From NCBI RefSeq assembly GCF_003610735.1, contig NZ_RAQM01000008.1, positions 124,001 to 188,000 of the forward strand: a DNA stretch of 64,000 bases, read 5' to 3'. This document shows positions 1 to 9,015 of the stretch, one piece after another. Every line of letters starts with the position of its first letter. The first letter of the stretch is position 1. The DNA comes from Tenacibaculum lutimaris. Lineage in GTDB: Bacteria; Bacteroidota; Bacteroidia; Flavobacteriales; Flavobacteriaceae. Below the pieces are notes generated by a model. It was not told the DNA's origin. It searched no databases and worked only from the letters and a program-made list of their open reading frames with translations. The position numbers were made by a program, and so were the translations under genes.

Positions 1-914
1 AAACTTTCTTCCATTAAGTTAGAGGAAGTAATCTCTTGTACCGTAGCTAAACCAGCACTTGCAATTACTGGATGTCCACCAAACGTAGTAATATGTCCTA
101 ATTTCGGGTGTTCTTTTAAGCAATCCATCACTTCAAAAGAAGCAATAAAAGCTCCGATTGGCATTCCGCCACCTAAACCTTTACCAGTGATAATAATATC
201 TGGGGTAACGTTGTAATTTTCAAAACCCCAAAATGTTCCTGTGCGTCCAATACCTGACTGGATTTCATCTAAAATTAATAAGGCTCCAACTTCTTCACAG
301 CGTTGTTTTACTTTTGCTAAATAATTATTTTTAGGCTCGATAAATCCAGCACCTCCTTGAATGGTTTCTAAAATGACTCCGGCAGTTTTTGAAGTGATTT
401 TTTCTAAATCTAATTCGTTGTTATACTCAATGAATTTACTTCCTGGAATTAACGGGCGAAAAGCTCTATTTTGTTGTTCTGCACCACAAACGCTCATTGC
501 TCCTTGGGTATTTCCATGATAAGCATTTTTAGCGGCAATAATTTCGCTTCTACCGGTAAAGCGTTTAGCTAACTTTAAAGCGCCTTCGGTAGCTTCAGTA
601 CCAGAGTTTACCAAATAAACAGACGAAAGGTTAGGAGGTAAAGTTGCTGCTAAAGCTTTACATAATTCTAACTGTGGTTTTTGAATGAACTCACCATACA
701 CCATTACGTGTGTATACTGCGCTAACTGATTTTTTATGGCTTCATTAACCTTCGGATGATTATGTCCTAAACTATTGGCAGAAACTCCAGCTACGAAGTC
801 TAACATAGCTTTTCCGTTGCTGTCATAAATATAACTACCATTCGCATGTGAAATTTCAATAGCTAGAGGATGCGGAGTAGTTTGTCCTTGGTGTTTTAAA
901 AAATCGTCTTTCAC
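1..914 (-). CDS. Class III PLP-dependent aminotransferase (acetylornithine/ornithine-type), 3' end cut by window edge
   Basis: About 304 codons are visible; the family is usually near 390-400 residues, so the C-terminal quarter lies before position 1. The reverse-strand frame reads KDDFLKHQGQTTPHPLAIE, then SANSLGHNHP, NSGTEATEGALKLAKR, an aspartate motif LILDEIQSGIGRTG, and GKGLGGGMPIGAF, whose Lys (about residue 245) should bind PLP. Enzymes of this class move an amino group from an omega-amine substrate to 2-oxoglutarate; the substrate cannot be read from the sequence. The start is taken as GTG at 914, because only ATT or ATA codons lie between it and an in-frame stop. It follows the OstA-like gene by 5 nt, so the two are probably co-transcribed. 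Family is secure; argD or ornithine aminotransferase identity is not. Confidence 0.9.
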   Translation of the reverse strand, partial: MKDDFLKHQGQTTPHPLAIEISHANGSYIYDSNGKAMLDFVAGVSANSLGHNHPKVNEAIKNQLAQYTHVMVYGEFIQKPQLELCKALAATLPPNLSSVYLVNSGTEATEGALKLAKRFTGRSEIIAAKNAYHGNTQGAMSVCGAEQQNRAFRPLIPGSKFIEYNNELDLEKITSKTAGVILETIQGGAGFIEPKNNYLAKVKQRCEEVGALLILDEIQSGIGRTGTFWGFENYNVTPDIIITGKGLGGGMPIGAFIASFEVMDCLKEHPKLGHITTFGGHPVIASAGLATVQEITSSNLMEES

Positions 915-919
915 AGGAA

Positions 920-2563
920 TTATTTTAATTCTTTAAGATTTAGTTTTTTTCGTTCTTTAGTCTCTTTTTTAGAAGATTCTTTTAAAAAGTTTTCTTTGGC
1001 TTCTTTTACAACATCTAATTCCTTTTTTTCTCTTGTAGGAGGAGTGCTAGTGGTGTCTTTTACAAAAATGTCTTCTACAGTTAAGGGTTGTTCATCACCA
1101 CGCCACAAAAAACCTTTAAATTTATGTTCTTCTGAAGGGAATTCAGAAGGGGGATAGGTAGTTCCTTCCGACTTTTTAAAGTATTTAGTTTGCGCTATTT
1201 GTCCGTTTTCTAAAATAAATTCAATATCACTCGCTATTTCTTTGGTAATGGTTTCAAGCTTATGCGTTTCATCGTTATTATTAAAATATAACGATTCAGC
1301 ATTACCAATAACCATCATCGTGCGTAGCTCATCATCTTCAAATTTTCCGTAAATATTTCTTCCTTTTATTTGGTTAAAATTTTCTTTGTGAATTGAATCT
1401 TGCTGAATCATAAAAGCATTTTGAAGCACTTTTAAGGAATCTAACTTATTGGTTTCTTTATTAGTTAATAATTGAATGCTATCGCCTGTAATTTGGCTGT
1501 TTTTAGACCATAAAATAGGTCTTTTAAACATTCTTGTCAATCCTGTTTCTTGGCTGGTATGAATGGAATCGCACTTTCCTTGTAAGTCAGATTTAAATAT
1601 TTTTACGTTGTTAAAAATACGGGCAATTCGTTTTTCAGGTTTTCCTGTAAGTAAAATTTTATCACCAGCAACGTGCATTGAATCTTTTTCAAAAACAGAA
1701 ATAGCAACGGCTCTATCAATAATGAATAAAGAATCTTTTTGTTCGTATAACTCAGCATAGTTTCCTTTAGCAACCATGTTCTGAACAGTATCTACCACCT
1801 TTATATTGTTGGTCGCAGAAGCAAATCCGTTACGTTTGTCATAGTATAAACTATCGGCAGAGACTGTACGTTCTTTTAAAAATAACTTGGCATTTTTTAC
1901 GAAGTAAGAAATATCGGTATTTGTGTCGTAAAAACCTCTTTCAGAATATACTTTGGTACTGTCTTTTAAATTGGTAATGGTACTTGGCCCATATAAGTAG
2001 GCTAGTTGTGTGTTTGTATAATAATCTAAATGGTCAGATTCTAGGTGATTTTCTGGATTTACAACTGTTACTTTAGATTGCGCAGTGAATTTTTTATCTC
2101 TTAAAAGATAGGTTCCTTTTACACTTTTTAGGGTGTTTTTGGTATCTCTAATTGTCCCTCCGTTAGGATAATGTAGTACTTGGTTAACTCTGTCAAAATG
2201 AAGTGTATCAGTTTTTAACGTCATTTCTTTATCGTTAATTTCTACATTACCCCAAGATTTCGCTTTTTTCGTATTTCCGTTATAAGTAGCAAAATCACTG
2301 TATTGAATAATTGTGTCTCCTTGTTCAATTACTACTTCACCAATGGCTTTAAACAAGTTTTTATCCTTATATAGTAAGGCTCTTTGGCAATCTAACGTAG
2401 CGCCTTCGTGCGACATTTTTACCTTACCAATTAACAGTGTAGCTCCAGGATACTTGCTTTCATCAGCAGTACTTAATTCGGTAGAAAGGATTTTGATTTT
2501 TTTTGTTTGAGAAAAACTTACAACAGAGAATAATATAAAAGCTAGTAGAAATAGTTTTTTCAA
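920..2563 (-). CDS. OstA-like protein (LptA/OstA N-domain family), exported
   Basis: About 547 residues from a TTG start, beginning with a signal peptide (LKKLFLLAFILFSVVSFSQ). The body is a long run of short beta-strand repeats (GATLLIGKVKMSHEGATLDC, YNGNTKKAKSWGNVEINDKE) typical of the OstA/LptA jelly-roll that handles lipopolysaccharide between membranes. The C-terminus is Lys/Glu-rich and probably coiled. An upstream ATG at 2608 would add 15 residues, but a TAnnTTTG promoter element (2583-2590, read on the minus strand) lies inside that extension. This puts the transcription start about 16 nt before the TTG, so I prefer 2563. Lipopolysaccharide-transport role is inferred from the family. 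It sits directly upstream of the aminotransferase gene. Confidence 0.82.
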   Translation of the reverse strand: MKKLFLLAFILFSVVSFSQTKKIKILSTELSTADESKYPGATLLIGKVKMSHEGATLDCQRALLYKDKNLFKAIGEVVIEQGDTIIQYSDFATYNGNTKKAKSWGNVEINDKEMTLKTDTLHFDRVNQVLHYPNGGTIRDTKNTLKSVKGTYLLRDKKFTAQSKVTVVNPENHLESDHLDYYTNTQLAYLYGPSTITNLKDSTKVYSERGFYDTNTDISYFVKNAKLFLKERTVSADSLYYDKRNGFASATNNIKVVDTVQNMVAKGNYAELYEQKDSLFIIDRAVAISVFEKDSMHVAGDKILLTGKPEKRIARIFNNVKIFKSDLQGKCDSIHTSQETGLTRMFKRPILWSKNSQITGDSIQLLTNKETNKLDSLKVLQNAFMIQQDSIHKENFNQIKGRNIYGKFEDDELRTMMVIGNAESLYFNNNDETHKLETITKEIASDIEFILENGQIAQTKYFKKSEGTTYPPSEFPSEEHKFKGFLWRGDEQPLTVEDIFVKDTTSTPPTREKKELDVVKEAKENFLKESSKKETKERKKLNLKELK

Positions 2564-2582
2564 AATAATACGATTTAATGCA

Positions 2583-2590
2583 CAAAAATA
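2583..2590 (-). promoter_or_regulatory. -7 element of the OstA-like gene promoter
   Basis: Reads TATTTTTG on the minus strand, matching the Bacteroidota -7 consensus TAnnTTTG. The predicted transcription start is near 2579, about 16 nt upstream of the TTG start at 2563. Confidence 0.5.
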
Positions 2591-2702
2591 ATGAAAAGAA
2601 CATGCCAAAAATCTTAATAAAGAAATAAAATTATCAAGATAAATAAAAGGCTGTCTTTTAGTAAATGGTTAATTTTGTAGCAAATTAAAAAAATATAAAG
2701 AT

Positions 2703-4136
2703 ATGAGCGCTCATTTTGATTTATCAAAAGAAGAGATGAAATCTTACGGATATAAAATAGTTGATATAATTGCTGAACATTGGGATACTTTAGACAAGCA
2801 AAAACCTGTTGCTAGTGCTACTAGAAAAGAAATGGATAGTATTTTTTTACAAGAAGCACCTGCAGAAGGCATGCCTGCTGAAAAAGTGTTAGACTTTGTG
2901 ATGGATAATGTAATGCCTAATAGTACAGTTGTTTCGCACCCTAAAGCTTTTTCATTTGTACCAGGACCTAGCAATTTTATTAGTACTATGGCTGATAGTT
3001 TAGCTACTGGATTCAATATTTTTTCTGGTGGATGGATGGTTTCTCCTGCGGCTGCTGAGTTAGAAATTGTAACGATGAACTGGCTATTAAAAATGTACAA
3101 TTTTCCTGTAGAAAAAGGAGGGGGAATTTTTACCAGTGGTGGTTCTATGGCAAATTTAACAGCTTTAGCTACAGCAAGACGTTTAAAGTGTGGAGATGAT
3201 TTTTCGAAAGCTGTTATTTATTTGTCAGATCAAGCACACTCTTCAAATATTAAAGCAATTCGCGTTTTAGGATTTAAGAAAGAACAAATTCGAATTTTAC
3301 CTACTGATATTGAATTCAGAATTAGTATCAACAAGTTAAAAAATGCCATAGCAAAAGACAGGTTAGAAGGATTACAACCGTTTTGTTATATCGCTTCGGC
3401 AGGAACAACCAATACGGGTACTGTAGATCCTTTAAATGATATTGCAGATATTTGTGAAGAAGAAAACCTTTGGTTTCATATTGATGGAGCTTATGGTGGA
3501 GCAGCAATTTTATCTGAAAAAGGAGCTAAAGCATTACGAGGTATTGATAGAGCAGATTCGTTAACAGTAGATCCGCATAAATGGTTTTATCAACCTTATG
3601 AAATAGGTTGTTTATTAGTGAAAGATTCTTCTTGGTTAAGCAATACGTTTAGTGAAAAACCTGAGTATTTAAGAGATATTGAAGGAAATGAATCAGAAAT
3701 TAATTTTTATGATTATGGAATTCAGTTAACAAGACGTTTTAGAGCATTAAAGTTTTATATGTCTATTAAAACCTACGGATTAAATACTTTTAAAGAGGCG
3801 GTAAGTTATAATATTCAATTAGCTGATGATGTAGAAAAGATGCTGCGTAAAAGTAGAAATTGGGAAATTATTTCACCAGCTACGTTGGCAGTTATTAATT
3901 TTAGATATAATCCTATTGGGTTAAGCTTATCAGAAAAAGAATTAGATGAGTTAAATCAGAAAATATCTCAAAAGATAATGGAATCTAGAGAAGCATTATT
4001 AGTTACTACAATACTTAATAAGCAAGTAGTATTAAGAATGTGTTTAATAAATCCGAAAACTACGATGGATGATATTAAAAAAACTTTAGAGCTGTGTCAT
4101 CAATTTGGAGAAGAAATTTTAAATGGCAAGAAATAA
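2703..4136 (+). CDS. Group II PLP-dependent amino acid decarboxylase
   Basis: A 477-residue enzyme of the aromatic-L-amino-acid/glutamate decarboxylase group, which removes the alpha-carboxylate of an amino acid to give an amine. Visible motifs are the N-terminal SHPKAFSFVPGPSNF region, TSGGSMANLTALATAR, the cofactor Asp in WFHIDGAYGG, and the PLP Lys in DPHKW at about residue 293. Length matches the family (about 450-500). The substrate (Tyr, Phe, Trp, Dopa or Glu) cannot be told from sequence. It is a single-gene unit: it diverges from the OstA-like gene and is followed by a strong terminator. Family call is firm. Confidence 0.9.
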   Translation: MSAHFDLSKEEMKSYGYKIVDIIAEHWDTLDKQKPVASATRKEMDSIFLQEAPAEGMPAEKVLDFVMDNVMPNSTVVSHPKAFSFVPGPSNFISTMADSLATGFNIFSGGWMVSPAAAELEIVTMNWLLKMYNFPVEKGGGIFTSGGSMANLTALATARRLKCGDDFSKAVIYLSDQAHSSNIKAIRVLGFKKEQIRILPTDIEFRISINKLKNAIAKDRLEGLQPFCYIASAGTTNTGTVDPLNDIADICEEENLWFHIDGAYGGAAILSEKGAKALRGIDRADSLTVDPHKWFYQPYEIGCLLVKDSSWLSNTFSEKPEYLRDIEGNESEINFYDYGIQLTRRFRALKFYMSIKTYGLNTFKEAVSYNIQLADDVEKMLRKSRNWEIISPATLAVINFRYNPIGLSLSEKELDELNQKISQKIMESREALLVTTILNKQVVLRMCLINPKTTMDDIKKTLELCHQFGEEILNGKK

Positions 4137-4140
4137 AATA

Positions 4141-4170
4141 AAAGGGAAGTTGATTAACTTCCCTTTTTAA
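4141..4170. terminator. Bidirectional terminator between converging genes
   Basis: Hairpin AAAGGGAAGT / ACTTCCCTTT with a short loop, flanked by A-rich and T-rich runs so that it can serve both strands. It overlaps the last bases of the converging DinB-like gene. Confidence 0.75.
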
Positions 4171-4700
4171 TTTGAGTTTTTTTCAAACTGAGCCTGTATA
4201 AACTCTTTTGATTTTCCTTTTGTTATAGAAGCTGTTTGCCATTTATCATTTAAAATCATCTTACCTACATAAGCTATTTGACCAATATGATAAGGAAAAT
4301 GAGCCATTTGCCTAGTAATACTTTCAATTAGTTTAACCTGTTTATTTCTGATAAGAATAGGTTGATTGAAATTTTCTTCATTTAATGAATTTAAAGCAGA
4401 AAAAAGACAATTCCAACCCTTTTCCCATTGAGCAATTAATTCATTTTTAGATAAGTCATGAGTTTCAAATTCAGCATCTCTATCTCTCCAATCTTTTTCA
4501 CCATCAGAAGTAAAAAAGTCTGTCCAACGAGATAACATGTTTTCAGATACATGTACAATAATAGCAGCAATGCTATTACTTTCTTCATTGTACTTCCAGT
4601 GTAAGTCCTTTTCTTCTAGTTGTGCAATCGTTTTATCAGCTACCTCTTTATACGATTTAAACTGTGCTGTGATATTATCTAAATATTCTTGTACCATCAT
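4167..4700 (-). CDS. DinB-like protein, DUF1572 type
   Basis: A 177-residue helical protein. The features seen are NSIAAIIVHVSENMLSRW (first metal-ligand His region), DWRDRDAEF, and a C-terminal HFPYHIGQIAYVGKM with a His pair. These fit the DinB/YfiT four-helix bundle with three His ligands, in the DUF1572 branch common in Firmicutes and Bacteroidota. Some DinB relatives are thiol-dependent transferases; bacillithiol may be made here, since bshA lies in the same window, but this link is inference. It lies 33 nt downstream of purA on the same strand and could be transcribed with it. Confidence 0.8.
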   Translation of the reverse strand: MMVQEYLDNITAQFKSYKEVADKTIAQLEEKDLHWKYNEESNSIAAIIVHVSENMLSRWTDFFTSDGEKDWRDRDAEFETHDLSKNELIAQWEKGWNCLFSALNSLNEENFNQPILIRNKQVKLIESITRQMAHFPYHIGQIAYVGKMILNDKWQTASITKGKSKEFIQAQFEKNSN

Positions 4701-4733
4701 AAAAAAAGGAGCTCTTTCGAACTCCTTCAGAAT

Positions 4734-6005
4734 TTATCTGTTAATTGTCTGTTTTCTGTCTGGTCCAACTGAAACTATCTTTACAGGTACACCTGTTTCC
4801 TTTTCGATAAACGCAATGTAATCTAATAAGTTTTGAGGTAACTGATCAGCAGAAGACATTTTTGTTAAATCATCCTTCCAACCTTTAAACTCAGTGTAGT
4901 TTACAGATACATTTTCAGGTTCGATATTGTATGGAAAGTGAGAAATTTCTTCTCCTTTATAGTTGTAAGAAGTACATACTTTTAAAGTATCGAAGCCAGA
5001 TAACACATCACCTTTCATCATCATTAACTGTGTTACTCCATTTACATCAACAGCGTACTTTAAAGCAACTAAATCTAACCATCCACAACGACGAGGACGA
5101 CCTGTAGTAGCTCCAAATTCATGACCAACTTTAGCCATTGTAGCACCATCTTCATCAAATAGCTCAGTTGGGAAAGGTCCTGAACCTACACGAGTAGTAT
5201 AAGCTTTAAAAATACCGAAAACCTCACCAATTCTGTTAGGAGCAACTCCTAAACCAGTACAAGCACCAGCAGCAGTGGTGTTAGATGAAGTTACGAATGG
5301 ATAGGTTCCAAAATCAATATCTAATAATGATCCTTGAGCACCTTCAGCTAAAATAGTTTTACCTTCTTTAATAGCTTTGTTTAAAAACTCTTCAGAATCG
5401 ATAAATTGTAATGTTTTTAATTTTTCAATACCTCTAGAAAACTCAGCTTCTAACTCATCTAAATCGTAATCAATTTGTACATCGAAGTATGCTAACATAC
5501 TTAAATGCTTTTCAGTTAAAGCTCTATACTTATCTTTCCAGTTGTCTAATTCTAAATCTCCAACACGCATTCCGTTTCTACCAGTTTTGTCCATGTAAGT
5601 AGGACCAATTCCTTTTAGTGTAGAACCGATTTTTGCTTTTCCTTTTGAAGTTTCAGACGCAGCGTCTAATAATCGGTGTGTTGGTAAAATTAAGTGTGCT
5701 TTACGAGAAATTAATAATTTAGAAGTGTAATCAATGTTATGCTTATCTAAATTTTCTAATTCTTTTTTAAAGATAACAGGGTCAATAACCACTCCGTTAC
5801 CTACTACATTTAAAGCTGTTTTATGAAAAATTCCTGAAGGAATTGTGTGCAATACGTGCTTGTTTCCGTCAAAAATTAAGGTATGACCTGCGTTAGGACC
5901 TCCTTGAAAACGAGCAATAATATCGTAGTTTTTTGTTAATACGTCTACAATTTTACCTTTTCCTTCGTCTCCCCATTGTAAACCAAGTAATAAATCTACT
6001 GCCAT
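4734..6005 (-). CDS. purA: Adenylosuccinate synthetase
   Basis: A 423-residue cytosolic enzyme that condenses IMP and aspartate with GTP to make adenylosuccinate, the first committed step to AMP. The N-terminal LLGLQWGDEGKGKIVD P-loop, the catalytic FQGGPNAGHTL region, KIGSTLKGIGPTYMDK, and the GATTGRPRRCGWLD signature are all present, and length matches the family. The gene follows the Fur-family regulator by 25 nt on the minus strand, so the two probably share a transcript. Confidence 0.98.
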   Translation of the reverse strand: MAVDLLLGLQWGDEGKGKIVDVLTKNYDIIARFQGGPNAGHTLIFDGNKHVLHTIPSGIFHKTALNVVGNGVVIDPVIFKKELENLDKHNIDYTSKLLISRKAHLILPTHRLLDAASETSKGKAKIGSTLKGIGPTYMDKTGRNGMRVGDLELDNWKDKYRALTEKHLSMLAYFDVQIDYDLDELEAEFSRGIEKLKTLQFIDSEEFLNKAIKEGKTILAEGAQGSLLDIDFGTYPFVTSSNTTAAGACTGLGVAPNRIGEVFGIFKAYTTRVGSGPFPTELFDEDGATMAKVGHEFGATTGRPRRCGWLDLVALKYAVDVNGVTQLMMMKGDVLSGFDTLKVCTSYNYKGEEISHFPYNIEPENVSVNYTEFKGWKDDLTKMSSADQLPQNLLDYIAFIEKETGVPVKIVSVGPDRKQTINR

Positions 6006-6030
6006 TTAGTGTGTTGTTAAGTGTATGTTT

Positions 6031-6480
6031 TTATTTGTTGTTTCTTTTTGTTCCGTAGAAATAAAGTGAATGATTGTGAATATCAATATCAAAAACATCT
6101 TCAATAGTTTTTTTGATAATTTGAATTCGAGGGTCGCAAAATTCTTTTACCTCACCAGTGTCTGTAAGAATTACATGATCGTGGTTTTTATCGAAGTAAC
6201 TTTTTTCGTAACGCGCCATAGATTGTCCATCAAACTGATGTTTACGAACCAACCCACAATCTAATAACAAATCCATCGTATTGTATAGCGTAGCTCTGCT
6301 TACACGATAGTTTTTGTTTTTCATTTTAATATACAAAGATTCAATATCAAAATGCTCATCAGCATCGTAAATCTCTTGTAAAATAGCATAACGTTCTGGT
6401 GTTTTACGATGCTTGTTTTCTTCTAGAAAAGAAGTAAACACTTTTTTTACAATTTCTTGATTTTCTGCTGAATTACTCAT
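6031..6480 (-). CDS. Fur-family transcriptional regulator
   Basis: A 149-residue winged-helix metalloregulator. The N-terminal half carries the DNA-binding helix ([21 protein letters not shown]). The C-terminal half has [20 protein letters not shown], with metal-ligand His/Glu positions, and a His-rich end ([11 protein letters not shown]). The structural CxxC zinc pairs of many Fur proteins are not seen; only single Cys residues occur. Whether it senses iron, zinc or peroxide cannot be decided. A 5-bp inverted repeat just upstream (6497-6509) may be its own operator. Confidence 0.9.
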   Translation of the reverse strand: MSNSAENQEIVKKVFTSFLEENKHRKTPERYAILQEIYDADEHFDIESLYIKMKNKNYRVSRATLYNTMDLLLDCGLVRKHQFDGQSMARYEKSYFDKNHDHVILTDTGEVKEFCDPRIQIIKKTIEDVFDIDIHNHSLYFYGTKRNNK

Positions 6481-6496
6481 TTATTTTAAAATTTTA

Positions 6497-6509
6497 CTCA
6501 CTAGGTGAG
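6497..6509 (-). promoter_or_regulatory. Inverted repeat in the leader of the Fur-family gene
   Basis: CTCAC-TAG-GTGAG, a perfect 5-bp inverted repeat, ends 17 nt before the start codon. A -7-like element (AATATTTG on the minus strand, 6520-6527) predicts transcription starting near 6516, which puts the repeat inside the leader RNA. It may be an operator or a small hairpin near the ribosome site. Confidence 0.35.
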
Positions 6510-6642
6510 ATATACGATTCAAATATTTGTACTTATTAAAATGTATCTTTAATAAAAATCACTTACGCTTATTTGCGATTTGAATTAAAGGGCAAATTTA
6601 CGTTTATTTCTTGATAAAAAAACAACGATATTAAAATGATGT

Positions 6643-8859
6643 TTACAAAGTATTAACACGTTCAACTTTTTGTACACCATCAACTTTTTTCATGTTACCT
6701 ATTAGCTTCTCTAATTGGTTTTTATTTTTTACACTTAACGATAGTTTTCCGTCAAAAACGCCATTATCTCCAGAGATGTTAATACTATGGATAAAAACAT
6801 CCATACTGTTAGAAATTATCTTGGTAATGTTATTAACAATTCCTTTATTATCAATACCTGAAAGGTGTAAAATAGCAGTAAATTCTTGCTTGGTAGAATC
6901 AATCCATTTTGCTGGCATAATTCTGTATGCATAATTTGACTGTAAAGAAATTGCATTCGGGCAATCGTTTTTATGAACTTTAATTCCTTCATTAATGGTA
7001 ACGAAACCAAAAACTTTATCACCAGGAATTGGAGAACAACATTTTGCTAATGTATAATCTAACGTTTGTTCTTCCTTACCAAAAACTAAAGCGTCGTATT
7101 TGTTTGTTACTTCTTCTTTTTCTAAAATTTCTTTGGAAGGAGTACGACGGAAAGTACTTTTGATAAAGCCCATAAAACTACTACTTCTCTGAGCAACAAA
7201 CTGTTTAAGTTGAGTATTATCTATAGCACCATTACCAACACGGTAAAATAAATCGAAGCTAGTTTTTAATCCGAAATAACTGGCTAGTTCATGAATAACC
7301 TTCTCAGTAGCATTAATCTTTAAATGACGTAATTTTCGTTGTAAAATAGCTTTTCCTTCTTCAGCTATTTTCTTTTCTTCTGCTTTTAAGGCAGATTTAA
7401 TTTTAGCACGAGCTCTGGCAGTTATTACAAAATCTAGCCAACGTACATTTGGTTTGTTATTAGATGCAGTAAGAACTTCAACTTGGTCACCACTTTTTAA
7501 TTCATGACTTAATGGAACTAATTTTCCATTTACTTTTGCACCACGACATTTTAAACCTACATCGGTATGTACAGAAAATGCAAAATCTAATGCAGAAGCT
7601 CCTTTAGGAAGTGATTTTAAGTCTCCTTTAGGTGTGAATACATAAATTTCTTTAGCGTAGAGGTTAAGTTTAAAATCTTCAACAAAATCAACAGCATCTA
7701 AACTTTGATTCTCTAAGCTTTCTTTTAAACGGTTTAACCAACCTTCTAAACCATTTTCTTTAACGCTGCCTTGTTTGTATTTAAAATGAGCTGCGTATCC
7801 TTTTTCAGCAATCTCATCCATTCTATCTGAACGAATTTGTACTTCAACCCATTTTGCTTGTGGACCTATTACAGTAATATGTAAGGCTTCGTATCCGGTA
7901 GATTTTGGTTGAGAAATCCAATCGCGTAAACGAGCAGGGTTGGGTTTGAAAAAGTCTGTTACAATCGAGTATATTTTCCAAGCATCAAACTTTTCATCTC
8001 CGGAAGAAGGATGGTAGATGATTCTAATAGCAAACTTATCGTACACTTCATCGAAAGTTACGTTTTGTTTGCGCATTTTTCTACGAATAGAGAAAATAGA
8101 CTTAAAACGACCTTTTATTTCATATTTAAAACCTTCTTTATCTAAAGCTTCTTTTAAAATACCAGTAAAGCTATCAATATACTTTTGTTGGTCTTCTTTG
8201 CTCTCTTTAATTTTAGTTAAAATGTCTTGGTAAACATCGGGTTCAGTATACTTTAAACCTAAATCTTCTAATTCAGTTTTAATATTATATAAACCTAAAC
8301 GATGCGCAAGAGGAGCATAAATGTATAAGGTTTCAGATGCTATTTTTACCTGCTTATGAGGAGGCATCGAATCCATAGTTTGCATGTTGTGTAATCTATC
8401 AGCAATCTTGATAAGAATTACACGAACATCATCATGCAAAGTGAGTAACATTTTCCTGAAATTCTCTGCTTGTATAGAGTAATCTTGCTCTTGTTTTAAG
8501 TTAGATATTTTAGTTAAACCACTAACAATACGGGCAATGTTTTCTCCAAACAAACGCTCCATGTCATCAATAGTGTAAGGAGTATCTTCAACAACATCAT
8601 GAAGTAAAGCTGCAGCAATAGAAGTAGCACCTAGGCCTATTTCATCAGCAACAATTTTAGCAACGGCAATAGGATGATAAATATATGGCTCTCCTGTTTT
8701 TCTACGCTGTTTAGAATGTGCTTCTACAGCAATATCAAAAGCTTTACGAATCAGTTTTTTATCGTCTTCAGATAAAGTTTGATACGTACCCTTTAATAAG
8801 TTTTTATACCTACTAGCTATCTCTTTGTTCTCTTCTTCTATCGTTACATTATAACTCAT
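6643..8859 (-). CDS. Bifunctional (p)ppGpp synthetase/hydrolase, RelA/SpoT family
   Basis: A 738-residue Rel enzyme that makes and degrades the alarmone (p)ppGpp. Domain order is the HD hydrolase (about 45-190, with HDVVEDTPYT intact), the synthetase domain (about 240-350, SIFSIRRKMRKQ and STGYEALH), the TGS domain (about 395-455, VFTPKGDLKSLPKGASALDF), a zinc-finger-like region with CCSPIPGD, and a C-terminal ACT domain. Both catalytic halves look intact. It ends 162 nt upstream of the Fur-family gene and diverges from the TPM-domain gene. Confidence 0.96.
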   Translation of the reverse strand: MSYNVTIEEENKEIASRYKNLLKGTYQTLSEDDKKLIRKAFDIAVEAHSKQRRKTGEPYIYHPIAVAKIVADEIGLGATSIAAALLHDVVEDTPYTIDDMERLFGENIARIVSGLTKISNLKQEQDYSIQAENFRKMLLTLHDDVRVILIKIADRLHNMQTMDSMPPHKQVKIASETLYIYAPLAHRLGLYNIKTELEDLGLKYTEPDVYQDILTKIKESKEDQQKYIDSFTGILKEALDKEGFKYEIKGRFKSIFSIRRKMRKQNVTFDEVYDKFAIRIIYHPSSGDEKFDAWKIYSIVTDFFKPNPARLRDWISQPKSTGYEALHITVIGPQAKWVEVQIRSDRMDEIAEKGYAAHFKYKQGSVKENGLEGWLNRLKESLENQSLDAVDFVEDFKLNLYAKEIYVFTPKGDLKSLPKGASALDFAFSVHTDVGLKCRGAKVNGKLVPLSHELKSGDQVEVLTASNNKPNVRWLDFVITARARAKIKSALKAEEKKIAEEGKAILQRKLRHLKINATEKVIHELASYFGLKTSFDLFYRVGNGAIDNTQLKQFVAQRSSSFMGFIKSTFRRTPSKEILEKEEVTNKYDALVFGKEEQTLDYTLAKCCSPIPGDKVFGFVTINEGIKVHKNDCPNAISLQSNYAYRIMPAKWIDSTKQEFTAILHLSGIDNKGIVNNITKIISNSMDVFIHSINISGDNGVFDGKLSLSVKNKNQLEKLIGNMKKVDGVQKVERVNTL

Positions 8860-9015
8860 ACACTAAAAGCTCTTGTTTGTTTTATTATGATCTAAAATAA
8901 AAGTAGTGCAAAGATTTATATTGAGCAAGTTTTAAGAGTAAATGTTTATAGTAAACTTATTACTTTTATAAGCCCAAAAACAAAGGAAATAGAAAAATAT
9001 ATTAAAGGATAAGAG

